A DNA stretch of 64,000 nt from NCBI RefSeq assembly GCF_934525195.1, contig NZ_CAKSZA010000003.1, positions 124,001-188,000 of the forward strand, read 5' to 3'. The notes below the pieces were generated by a model, which did no database searches, was not told where the DNA came from, and saw only the letters and a program-made list of their open reading frames with translations. Position 1 is the first letter of the stretch; the number at the start of each line of letters is the position of its first letter. The stretch comes from an uncultured Eubacterium sp. Lineage in GTDB: Bacteria > Bacillota > Clostridia > Oscillospirales > Acutalibacteraceae. Positions 32,883 to 40,503 of this stretch are shown in pieces. Both the position numbers and the translations under genes were made by a program.

Positions 32883-33620
32883 TCACCCAAACACGACATC
32901 CAAAATCATCATCACGCAAAATCCGATTGCAAAGGAGAAAGTTGAAACATTGTTGTGCGTGCCGAGGCTTGCTTCGGGGATGAGTTCGTCCACCACGACA
33001 TAAATCATTGCGCCTGCCGCAAATGCCAAAAGATAAGGCATTGCAGGCGAAATTATGCTGAACATCAAAAGGGTCAGCACCGCAAAAATCGGCTCGACAG
33101 CACCGCTTAAAGTTCCAATCAAAAAGGCTTTTCCTCTGCTTTTGCCCTGTGCAAGTTCGGGCAGGCTGACTATTGCGCCCTCTGGGAAATTTTGAATTGC
33201 TATGCCGATTGACAATGCCATTGCGTCTGCCAAAGTCACATTACATTCGGGCGACAACATTCCCGCAAAAACTATGCCGACCGCCATTCCCTCAGGGATA
33301 TTGTGCACGGTTACGGCAAGGACTAATTTTGCGGTTTTGGACAGATTAAGCCTCGGCAGGACTGCATCAACCGCAGGCAAAAGACCCACTCCGCACATCA
33401 ATCCAATCGTTGCAGGCAAAAACGACAGTTTGCCCATTTTCTCGCTCTGCTCTATGGCAGGGATGAGTAACGACCACACGGAAGCCGCCACCATAACTCC
33501 TGCCGAAAATCCCAAAAGCGGTTTTTGGAGCGACGGTTTCATTTGTTCCCTGAACAAAAGCACACACGCCGCACCGAGCGTTGTTCCCAAAAACGGAATA
33601 AGTATTCCTAAAAATGTCAT
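32883..33620 (-). CDS. ZIP-family metal transporter
   Basis: A 245-residue membrane protein with eight helices. The two metal-site helices are recognisable: TVHNIPEGMAVG (helix IV) and IAIQNFPEGAIVSLP (helix V). The His of the second motif is replaced by Gln-Asn, as in the GufA/ZupT-like subgroup. It imports zinc or other divalent cations. AGGTGAT precedes the ATG. Confidence 0.9.
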   Translation of the reverse strand: MTFLGILIPFLGTTLGAACVLLFREQMKPSLQKPLLGFSAGVMVAASVWSLLIPAIEQSEKMGKLSFLPATIGLMCGVGLLPAVDAVLPRLNLSKTAKLVLAVTVHNIPEGMAVGIVFAGMLSPECNVTLADAMALSIGIAIQNFPEGAIVSLPELAQGKSRGKAFLIGTLSGAVEPIFAVLTLLMFSIISPAMPYLLAFAAGAMIYVVVDELIPEASLGTHNNVSTFSFAIGFCVMMILDVVFG

Positions 33621-33680
33621 AGTATCACCTATCTATACTATGAACAGACTCAAAACTTTGTTAGTAATATTCTACCAAAA

Positions 33681-33775
33681 AACAAAAAGGCTCCCCTTGT
33701 TATGTAATCAAGGGGAGCTGTCGCACTTTATGTGCGACTGAGGGGTAAAAAGGAATTAAATATAAACCCCACCGT
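33681..33775. repeat. Palindromic repeat acting as luxS operon terminator
   Basis: GCTCCCCTTG / CAAGGGGAGC (33690-33718) followed on the minus strand by T5 and T6 runs makes a terminator for the operon. Adjoining are GTCGCAC/GTGCGAC and the CCCCACCG unit of the mosaic repeat family. Confidence 0.75.
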
Positions 33776-33783
33776 CTTTTTGC

Positions 33784-34299
33784 TTACGAATCGTAAAAAG
33801 TCTGACCGTGCTCGGTTTGAATTCGCTCCTCAACAGGATATTCAAACCCAGGATTGTCGTTGAGAATGTCGGCAAAAAGTTTTGCTTCATACTTTGCCAT
33901 ATTCAAATCGTGAAGAATATAGTTGCCGCAGTTCTTTGGATTTGCACCCGGAACTTCGCCCTCATAATCCGCACAGTATTCAAACGCTCTGATCATCAAA
34001 GGCAAAATCTCCTGCGGAGTAGGATGACCTTTAACAATCAAATAACAGCCTGTGAGGCAACCCATAGGACCCCAATAAATAATTCTGTCCTTCCACTCCT
34101 CATCATTGCGAAGGAATGTTGCAACGATATGCTCGATTGTGTGCATAGCGTTTGGATGAATGACAGGCTCTGCGTTTGGCTTCTTCATTCTTATGTCAAA
34201 AGTTGTGGCAAACTCATCGCCGAGAGTGTCGAGCCTTGATTCATAAATACCCGGCACAATGCGGTTGTGGTCTACCTGAAAGCTTGGAATTAAGTCCAT
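33784..34299 (-). CDS. luxS: S-ribosylhomocysteine lyase
   Basis: A 171-residue Fe/Zn enzyme that cleaves S-ribosylhomocysteine to homocysteine and the AI-2 precursor. The metal motif HTIEH, the distal Cys in LHDLN-preceding NCGNYILHD, the catalytic Cys in GPMGCLTGCY, and the N-terminal PSFQVDHNRI are all present. Last gene of the prfA operon, with AAGGAG overlapping the end of rlmA. It recycles homocysteine for the MetH/MetF pair encoded at the left edge. Confidence 0.96.
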   Translation of the reverse strand: MDLIPSFQVDHNRIVPGIYESRLDTLGDEFATTFDIRMKKPNAEPVIHPNAMHTIEHIVATFLRNDEEWKDRIIYWGPMGCLTGCYLIVKGHPTPQEILPLMIRAFEYCADYEGEVPGANPKNCGNYILHDLNMAKYEAKLFADILNDNPGFEYPVEERIQTEHGQTFYDS

Positions 34300-34300
34300 A

Positions 34301-35083
34301 TTATATCTCCTTTGTTTGTTGGTTTTTGTATTTTAATATTACAAATTCAACGGTCAAATCAATGTCGCCTGCTGTTTTCAGGCGATTTTTGTTTTCTTCG
34401 CTTGTGCGATAAAAATACGGTGTCATAGAAAACAGTTCGTACAAATCATCATTTGAGATGTGCACCGTGTTTGCCACCTTTTCACGCTCAACAAGTTGCA
34501 AAATCTCGCTGTCGGGAGCTTTTTCGTCATTTCTGTACGGAACATCATACAAAAGCTCTTTCATCTCGATAAGATGATTTTCGCCCGGAATAACGCTGTA
34601 AAGCACGCCGTCATCCTTGAGCACCCTTGAAAACTCCCTGTCGTTGAACGGAGCGAAAAGGTGAATTGCCGTGTCTATGCTTTTATCTTCAATCGGAATT
34701 TGCGAAAGGTTCGCAACAAAATATTTGCCGTTTTTATTGCTCTTTGCGGCAAGTCGCACCATTTCTTTGCTCAAATCAAAGCCGTAAAGCTCGCCTTTAT
34801 ATGTATCGTAATACCCCTCGCCGCAGCAAATGTCAAGAACCGTGCCTTGCATCTTTTTGGCGATGGCGTTTTTGAGCACATCATAATAACCCTTTGCCAA
34901 AAAATTATGCCTTGCGTGTGCAGACTCCCTGCTGTCGCCCTTTTTGTCACCGCTCTTGTTGGTGAGGAGCAAATTAACATACCCCTCCCTTGAAAAATCA
35001 AAGGAGTGGTTGTTAACACATCTTAAACTGTTGCCGTCAATGCTCAGCTTTTCTCTGCACTTTGGACAAATAACAATCCCCAT
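34301..35083 (-). CDS. rlmA: 23S rRNA (guanine) methyltransferase, RlmA type
   Basis: A 260-residue protein: N-terminal zinc finger (CPKCREKL...CVNNHSFDFSREGYVNLL, with Cys5, Cys8, a later Cys and a His), then a SAM-binding Rossmann domain (VLDICCGEGYY; the usual Gly is Cys). The HSFDFSREGYVNLL stretch is the RlmA hallmark; the family N1-methylates G745 or G748 of 23S rRNA. The ATG overlaps the aminopeptidase stop (TGATG); a GTG one codon earlier is possible. Confidence 0.85.
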   Translation of the reverse strand: MGIVICPKCREKLSIDGNSLRCVNNHSFDFSREGYVNLLLTNKSGDKKGDSRESAHARHNFLAKGYYDVLKNAIAKKMQGTVLDICCGEGYYDTYKGELYGFDLSKEMVRLAAKSNKNGKYFVANLSQIPIEDKSIDTAIHLFAPFNDREFSRVLKDDGVLYSVIPGENHLIEMKELLYDVPYRNDEKAPDSEILQLVEREKVANTVHISNDDLYELFSMTPYFYRTSEENKNRLKTAGDIDLTVEFVILKYKNQQTKEI

Positions 35084-36483
35084 CACTTTGTGAAGAAAGT
35101 CAAGAATGCCTTGTACGCCATATAAACATCAACCTTTGCAACAACCTCGTAAGGTGCGTGCATAGAAAGAACAGGCACACCGACATCAATTGTGTCTACA
35201 TCCAAATTTGCAATATACATAGCGACAGTTCCTCCGCCGCCTGCATCTACCTTGCCAAGCTCGCCTGTTTGCCACAAAACATGGTTTTCTTCAAGCAAAG
35301 TCTTAACCCAGCTTGCATATTCGGCGCTTGCGTCCGAAGTTCCGCTCTTGCCTCTTGCACCCGTAAACTTTGTTACGCAAACACCGTTGTTGATGAAGCT
35401 TGAATTGTTCTTTTCAAACGGAGTTGACCAAGTTGGGTCGTAGGCTGCATTTACATCTGCGCTGAGGCACTTTGAATTGCGAAGAACATCTCTGCCCTCG
35501 TATCCCTCAAGTCTTGCCAAATCTTCAATGAAATATTTGAGATAAGAAGAATTAAGACCTGTGTTTCCGTCAGAGCCTGTTTCCTCCTTGTCGGTAAGAA
35601 CCGTGATTGCCGTGTATTCGGGAGCGTCATCAATGTTGAGAATAGCCTGAAGTGCCGGGTATGAGCAAACTCGGTCGTCATGACCGTATCCGCCAATCAT
35701 ACTTCTGTCAAAGCCGATATCGTCAACGGTGAAAGCAGGCACGAGTTCAAGCTCGGCAGAAAGGAAATCACGCTCAACAATGCCGTACTTTTCATAAAGA
35801 ATTGAAAGAAGATTGAGCTTGATTCTTTCGCTTTCTTCATCATCCTTGAACGGACGGGAACCGATGACAACATTGAGTTCCTCACCCTTTACAAGTTCGT
35901 TTGGCTTACGAGTAAGCTGGTCTGCACAAAGGTGTGGGAGAATGTCTGTAATGCAGAACTTTGGCTCGCCTTTTTCTTCGCCTATACGAACATCAACAAA
36001 TGTTCCGTCATTCTTGCAAATTCTGCCGTGAAGTGAAAGCGGAATAGCTGTCCACTGATATTTTTTGATTCCGCCGTAGTAGTGGGTCTTGAAATATCCC
36101 ACACCGTCCTGCTCGTAAACAGGACATTGTTTGAGGTCAAGACGAGGTGAATCAATATGAGCGGCAGAAATTCTTACGCCGTCTTTGATGCTTCTCTTGC
36201 CCTTTACGCAAAGAATGATTGCCTTGCCTCTGTTCATATAGTAAACTTTTTCGCCCGGTTCAAGAGCGTCGCCGAATTCATCAAAACTTTGGAAACCGTT
36301 TGCCTGAGCCAAATCCTCAACCCAAGCGGCAACCTCTCTTTCGGTTTTGCAAGTGTACAAAAAGTCCTTGTAGCCCTCGCAAAAATCATCACATTCCTTG
36401 AGTTCGTCGTCGGTCATAAAATCAACACCGCTCTCTTTTTTGTTAAAAAGCATTTCTTTCAACTGCTTTGCCTTTTCACTCAT
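35083..36483 (-). CDS. M18-family metallo-aminopeptidase
   Basis: A 466-residue dinuclear zinc aminopeptidase for N-terminal acidic or neutral residues. Metal motifs are SAAHIDSPRLDLKQ, GYGHDDRVCSYPAL (bridging Asp), TVLTDKEETGSDG (Glu pair) and LSMHAPYEVVAKVD (His). Length fits the larger M18 subgroup. The ATG overlaps the TGA of the upstream Sua5-CoaE gene. Cytoplasmic, in the prfA-luxS operon. Confidence 0.92.
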   Translation of the reverse strand: MSEKAKQLKEMLFNKKESGVDFMTDDELKECDDFCEGYKDFLYTCKTEREVAAWVEDLAQANGFQSFDEFGDALEPGEKVYYMNRGKAIILCVKGKRSIKDGVRISAAHIDSPRLDLKQCPVYEQDGVGYFKTHYYGGIKKYQWTAIPLSLHGRICKNDGTFVDVRIGEEKGEPKFCITDILPHLCADQLTRKPNELVKGEELNVVIGSRPFKDDEESERIKLNLLSILYEKYGIVERDFLSAELELVPAFTVDDIGFDRSMIGGYGHDDRVCSYPALQAILNIDDAPEYTAITVLTDKEETGSDGNTGLNSSYLKYFIEDLARLEGYEGRDVLRNSKCLSADVNAAYDPTWSTPFEKNNSSFINNGVCVTKFTGARGKSGTSDASAEYASWVKTLLEENHVLWQTGELGKVDAGGGGTVAMYIANLDVDTIDVGVPVLSMHAPYEVVAKVDVYMAYKAFLTFFTK

Positions 36484-38051
36484 AAGATTACCTCCAAAAT
36501 GTTATCTGTTTGAACGGCAACATCTTCGCCGTTGTTATAAATTATATAGTCGCAATTGTCAATAAAATAATCCCTGTCAAGCTGTGCCGACATACGAAGC
36601 CGTGCCTGCTGTTCGGTTATATTATCCCTTGCGACAATCCTCTTTATTCTTATATCGTCATCGGCAAGAACACCGATTACCTTGTAGCAATCGTTTTGCA
36701 AATTTGCCTCAAAAAGCTGTGACGCATCAAGCACGGTCAAGCCGTTTGCCTCCTCCTTGCACTTTTTGATAATTGCAGGGTGAAGAATTGCGTTGAGCCT
36801 TTTGGTGTGCTCCGCCGTGTCAAACGCTCTTGAAGCAAGAAGTTTTCTGTCAAGTTCGCCGTCTTTGACAACATCCTCGCCGAATTCCTTTGCAAGTTCT
36901 GTCAAAATCGGAGCGTTTTTCGCAGTCAGTTCGTGTGCGATTTTGTCGCAATCAATCACCTTGAAGCCTTTTTGCCTGAAAATTTCGCAAACATAGCTTT
37001 TGCCTGCACCTGTCGGACCCGTAAGTCCAACGGTGAACGGCTTTGTCAAATCGATAATGCAAAAAGCCGCCGCACGAATCAGTCGATTGTAAACCGCCAT
37101 ACCTACTCCGTCTTTGTGCGGAATTCGTGCATAAACCTTTTTTGCGCCCATTTCGTCAAGTTCTCGCAAAGCGTCAAAAAGTTCCTTTGCCTGACTCAAA
37201 TCATTGTTTTCTTTGCCAAAAGTTATCTTTGGAATTGTCACCTCGTCATCATCAAAGCAAAGCGCAAAAGCGTCTTTTCGGGAATTCACAAAATCCTCAT
37301 AGGTCTTTTTGTCTGCATTGACGATAACAACCTTTGCCTTTGGTGCGTAGTGCTTGTATTTCATACCCGGTGAAGCGGCAACTTCATCGTTTTTCATTCC
37401 CTCAAGCACAGCGGGAGCAACCGTGATTTCGCCGATTACTTCTTCAATCATTTCCTTGGTAACTGCACCCGGACGAAGCAAGGTCGGAACATCGGTTGCA
37501 AGAGTGATGACCGTACTTTCCACACCGTACTCACAATCTCCGCCGTCAATAATTCCGTCAATCTTGCCCATCATATCATCAATGACATATTTTACCCTTG
37601 TCGGTGACGGCAAACCCGAAGTGTTTGCGCTCGGTGCGGCAATCGGACAACCGCTCGCCTTAATCAGCTTGCGTGCAATCTCATTTTTCGGCATACGCAC
37701 GGCAACGGTGTCAAGCCCTCCGCTGACCACTTTGCCGACTTTGTCGGATTTTTTCAAAATAATCGTAAGCGGTGCAGGGAAAAACGCATCAATAAGCGCC
37801 TTTGCCTTTGGCGTCACCTCTTGCACAAGAGGCACAATATCTTCTTTTTCTGCAATGTGAACAATCAGCGGATTGTCCGACGGTCTGCCTTTTGCAAGGT
37901 AGATATTACGCACCGCTTCTTCATTGAGAGCGTCTGCACCCAAGCCGTACACGGTTTCGGTAGGGAAAGCAACAAGTTTGCCCTGCGCAATCATTTTGCC
38001 CGCCTCGGCAATATCATATTCACTTGTGCCGAACAGCTTTGTGTCAATCAT
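36480..38051 (-). CDS. Fusion of threonylcarbamoyl-AMP synthase (Sua5) and dephospho-CoA kinase (CoaE)
   Basis: One uninterrupted 523-residue frame with two enzymes. Residues 1 to about 330 are Sua5: FPTETVYGLGADA, LAKGRPSDNPLIVHI, SAPSANTSGLPSPT-type site, GVESTVI, then the Sua5 C-terminal domain SPGMKYKHYAPKA. It makes threonylcarbamoyl-AMP for tRNA t6A37. From about residue 342 a complete CoaE follows: P-loop GLTGPTGAGKS, DCDKIAHEL, LHPAI and RDNITEQQARLRM. It phosphorylates dephospho-CoA in the last step of CoA synthesis. The linker is short (about ten residues). It is coupled to prfA by TAATG and to the M18 gene by ATGA. Confidence 0.92.
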   Translation of the reverse strand: MIDTKLFGTSEYDIAEAGKMIAQGKLVAFPTETVYGLGADALNEEAVRNIYLAKGRPSDNPLIVHIAEKEDIVPLVQEVTPKAKALIDAFFPAPLTIILKKSDKVGKVVSGGLDTVAVRMPKNEIARKLIKASGCPIAAPSANTSGLPSPTRVKYVIDDMMGKIDGIIDGGDCEYGVESTVITLATDVPTLLRPGAVTKEMIEEVIGEITVAPAVLEGMKNDEVAASPGMKYKHYAPKAKVVIVNADKKTYEDFVNSRKDAFALCFDDDEVTIPKITFGKENNDLSQAKELFDALRELDEMGAKKVYARIPHKDGVGMAVYNRLIRAAAFCIIDLTKPFTVGLTGPTGAGKSYVCEIFRQKGFKVIDCDKIAHELTAKNAPILTELAKEFGEDVVKDGELDRKLLASRAFDTAEHTKRLNAILHPAIIKKCKEEANGLTVLDASQLFEANLQNDCYKVIGVLADDDIRIKRIVARDNITEQQARLRMSAQLDRDYFIDNCDYIIYNNGEDVAVQTDNILEVIL

Positions 38052-39130
38052 TATTCTTCTCCCTGTGAAGCCTTTAGTTTTTCAGCGGTGTCCGCCGTGA
38101 TAAGTGCGTCAATAAGCTCGTCCATATCGCCGTTGAGGATTTGTTCAAGCCTGTACAATGTAAGTCCGATTCTGTGGTCGGTAACTCTGCCCTGCGGATA
38201 ATTGTAAGTTCTGATACGCTCGCTTCTGTCGCCTGTGCCGACCTGTGCCTTGCGCTCGCCTGCGATTTCTGCATTTTGCTTTTCTCTTTCGGCATCAAGA
38301 AGTCTTGCACGGAGCACAAGAAGTGCCTTTTCTTTGTTTTGGTGCTGTGAACGCTGGTCCTGACATTCAACAACCGTTCCTGTCGGAATATGTGTTACTC
38401 TGATGGCGGATGATGTTTTGTTGATGTGCTGACCGCCCGCACCCGAAGCACGGAATGTGTCTATCTGCAAATCCTTGTCAAGAATTTCAAAATCAACCTC
38501 TTCCGCCTCGGGAAGCACCGCAACAGTTGTTGTTGAAGTGTGAATTCTGCCCTGACTTTCGGTTTCAGGCACACGCTGAACTCTGTGAACGCCCGATTCA
38601 AACTTAAATCTTGAATAAGCGCCGTCACCCGTGATGCTAAAGCTGATTTCCTTATATCCGCCAAGCCCTGTTTCGCTTGCAGACAAAACCTCTGTCTTGA
38701 AACCCTTTGACTCTGCGTACATAGAATACATACGATAAAGCACACCTGCGAAAAGTGCACTTTCCTCACCGCCTGCACCGCCACGGATTTCAACAATAAC
38801 ATTCTTGTCATCGTTAGGGTCACGAGGAAGGAGAAGCACCTTGAGTTCTTCGCCGAGTCGCTCCATTTCGTCCCTGCTGCTCTCGAATTCTTCCTTTACC
38901 ATAGCGGCAAAATCTTCGTCAAGAGAGCTGTCGCCGAGCATTTCACGGCTTTCCTCATTTGTTTGCTTTGCGGTTTTATATTCTCTGAATTTTTCAACAA
39001 TCGGAGTGAGCTGTTTCATCTCTTTCATCAAAGCGGTGTAGCGTTCCATATCTGCCACAACCTCGCTCTGACAAACAAGCTCATTCACTTCTTCAAATCT
39101 CTTTTCTACTTCTTCAAGCTTATCAAACAT
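38051..39130 (-). CDS. prfA: Peptide chain release factor 1
   Basis: A 359-residue class I release factor. The GGQ loop (ASGAGGQHINKTSSAIRVTH) that triggers peptidyl-tRNA hydrolysis is intact. The RF1-type stop-codon recognition region contains the PETESQGRIHTSTTTVAVLPE stretch including the preceding anticodon-like residues. The C-terminus ERIRTYNYPQGRVTDHRIGL is typical. It recognises UAA/UAG. It is followed with TAATG overlap by the Sua5-containing fusion; prfA-sua5 adjacency is common in Firmicutes. Confidence 0.96.
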   Translation of the reverse strand: MFDKLEEVEKRFEEVNELVCQSEVVADMERYTALMKEMKQLTPIVEKFREYKTAKQTNEESREMLGDSSLDEDFAAMVKEEFESSRDEMERLGEELKVLLLPRDPNDDKNVIVEIRGGAGGEESALFAGVLYRMYSMYAESKGFKTEVLSASETGLGGYKEISFSITGDGAYSRFKFESGVHRVQRVPETESQGRIHTSTTTVAVLPEAEEVDFEILDKDLQIDTFRASGAGGQHINKTSSAIRVTHIPTGTVVECQDQRSQHQNKEKALLVLRARLLDAEREKQNAEIAGERKAQVGTGDRSERIRTYNYPQGRVTDHRIGLTLYRLEQILNGDMDELIDALITADTAEKLKASQGEE

Positions 39131-39148
39131 TGCAAGTCCTCACTAAAA

Positions 39149-39334
39149 TTATTCTTCGTTCCGCTTTACATTGCGGATGTTTTTTTCTATCTTGCTTCGT
39201 GCAACGGTAACAAGATGTCCGCAACCGAGGCATTTTATTTTGAAATCTGCGCCGACACGCAAAACTTCAAACTCCTTGCTTCCGCACGGATGCGGTTTTT
39301 TCACCGTCAAAACATCGCCTATTTGAATATCCAA
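39149..39334 (-). CDS. DUF951 small protein, TTG start
   Basis: A 61-residue protein beginning at TTG (39334). MDIQIGDVLTVKKPHPCGSKEF, RVGADFKIKCLGCGH and VTVARSKIEK are the signature of DUF951. It is an SH3-like barrel with one conserved Cys before the PCG turn and a CLGC pair, probably zinc binding. It lies 18 bp before prfA and after a strong promoter, so it heads the prfA-luxS operon. Function unknown; a nucleic-acid or ribosome role is plausible. Confidence 0.88.
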   Translation of the reverse strand: MDIQIGDVLTVKKPHPCGSKEFEVLRVGADFKIKCLGCGHLVTVARSKIEKNIRNVKRNEE

Positions 39335-39369
39335 AATGTCACCGTCCTTAATTAATCTATAACTAAAAT

Positions 39370-39398
39370 ATTATATCACTATTTTATATCTTTATCAA
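39370..39398 (-). promoter_or_regulatory. Promoter of the DUF951-prfA-luxS operon
   Basis: Minus strand TTGATA (39393-39398), 17 bp, TATAAT (39370-39375). Confidence 0.75.
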
Positions 39399-39457
39399 TA
39401 ACATATTTTGTTGCGTTCTCTCATAGACTTTACTACTAAAGTAAAGGAATGATTAGA

Positions 39458-40363
39458 ATGAATTATTATCCGGAGGGTATAAATTTTACGGACAAAAAAT
39501 TCACCACGGTGAAGGAAATCAAATCGGCAATTGCAAGCGGTGAAATCATCGAGGGCAAAGTTTTGTTGTGCGACAGGGAACATAATCTTCACATTGATTT
39601 GGGGGTTATGAGCGGAATTATTCCGAGGTGCGAGGGTGCTCTCGGAATAGAGGAAGAAACCGTGCGTGACATTGCTTTGATAAGCAAGGTGAACAAGCCC
39701 GTAGCCTTTAAAATAGTGGCTGTTCGACAGGATGACTACGGCAACGACTATGCGGTTTTGTCACGCAGAATTGTTCAGCTCGAATGTATGCGTGACTACA
39801 TTTCTCCGCTTGAATGCGGCGACATAATAACCGCAAGAGTGACCCACCTTGAACGGTTCGGAGCGTTCATAGATATAGGTGCGGGAATCAACTCGCTGAT
39901 ACCGATTGATATGCTGTCGGTGTCACGAATCAGTCACCCGAGAGAACGAGTATACATAGGACAAATTATACAAACCGTATTAAGAAAAAAGGAAGAACAC
40001 AAAATGACCTTTTCTCTTAAAGAGTTGCTCGGCACTTGGGAGGAAAATGCGTCGATGTTCAGCGTTGGCGAAACCGTGACGGGAGTTGTGCGAAGCATTG
40101 AAACCTACGGCGTTTTTGTTGAGCTTGCGCCAAATCTTGCAGGTCTTGCCGAGCCTTGCAAAAACCTTGAACCGGGGCAACGGGTGTCGGTGTTTATCAA
40201 ATCGATTTTGCCCGATAAAATGAAGGTAAAATTGGTCATCGTGGAAGCATTTGACGATTTTGATCCCCCTGCCGAACTTTCGTATTTTATCGACAGCGGA
40301 AGAATATCGCATTGGAAATATTCACCCGATAACGCAATAAAACTGATTGAAACAAAATTTTAG
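39458..40363 (+). CDS. S1-domain RNA-binding protein (ribosomal S1/RPS1-like)
   Basis: A 301-residue protein with three OB-fold S1 units: a degenerate one (about residues 30-100), a canonical one (115-190: GDIITARVTHLERFGAFIDIGAGINSLIP) and a third (205-265: GETVTGVVRSIETYGVFVELAPNLAGL). It probably binds mRNA or ribosomes and is shorter than E. coli S1. The start at 39458 has AAAGGA 9 bases upstream; the ATG at 39449 overlaps that site. Divergent from the prfA operon. Confidence 0.85.
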   Translation: MNYYPEGINFTDKKFTTVKEIKSAIASGEIIEGKVLLCDREHNLHIDLGVMSGIIPRCEGALGIEEETVRDIALISKVNKPVAFKIVAVRQDDYGNDYAVLSRRIVQLECMRDYISPLECGDIITARVTHLERFGAFIDIGAGINSLIPIDMLSVSRISHPRERVYIGQIIQTVLRKKEEHKMTFSLKELLGTWEENASMFSVGETVTGVVRSIETYGVFVELAPNLAGLAEPCKNLEPGQRVSVFIKSILPDKMKVKLVIVEAFDDFDPPAELSYFIDSGRISHWKYSPDNAIKLIETKF

Positions 40364-40371
40364 CTTTTTCG

Positions 40372-40425
40372 AGGCAAATCGGTTGATTATTTTTCGGCGT
40401 GGTTCAGGGAGTTTATCTACAATTT
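40372..40425. repeat. Solo end of the AGACTGTCGATAAA MITE family
   Basis: GGCAAATCGGTTGATTAT, GGCGTGGTTCAGGGAG and TTTATC match the right end at 5582-5638 and 62187-62240. Degenerate. Confidence 0.45.
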
Positions 40426-40434
40426 AAAAGTCTA

Positions 40435-40463
40435 TTGCAAAAATCAATCTTTTATGTTAGTAT
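40435..40463 (+). promoter_or_regulatory. Possible promoter of the large membrane protein gene
   Basis: TTGCAA (40435-40440), 17 bp, TAGTAT (40458-40463). Confidence 0.4.
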
Positions 40464-40503
40464 GTAAAATAGATTTATATGCTTTATAAGAGGAGGTGAT
40501 ATT

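Noticed and set aside
39411..39439. TTGCGT-17-TACTAA promoter for the S1-domain gene
   Set aside because: It would start transcription within the ribosome binding site.
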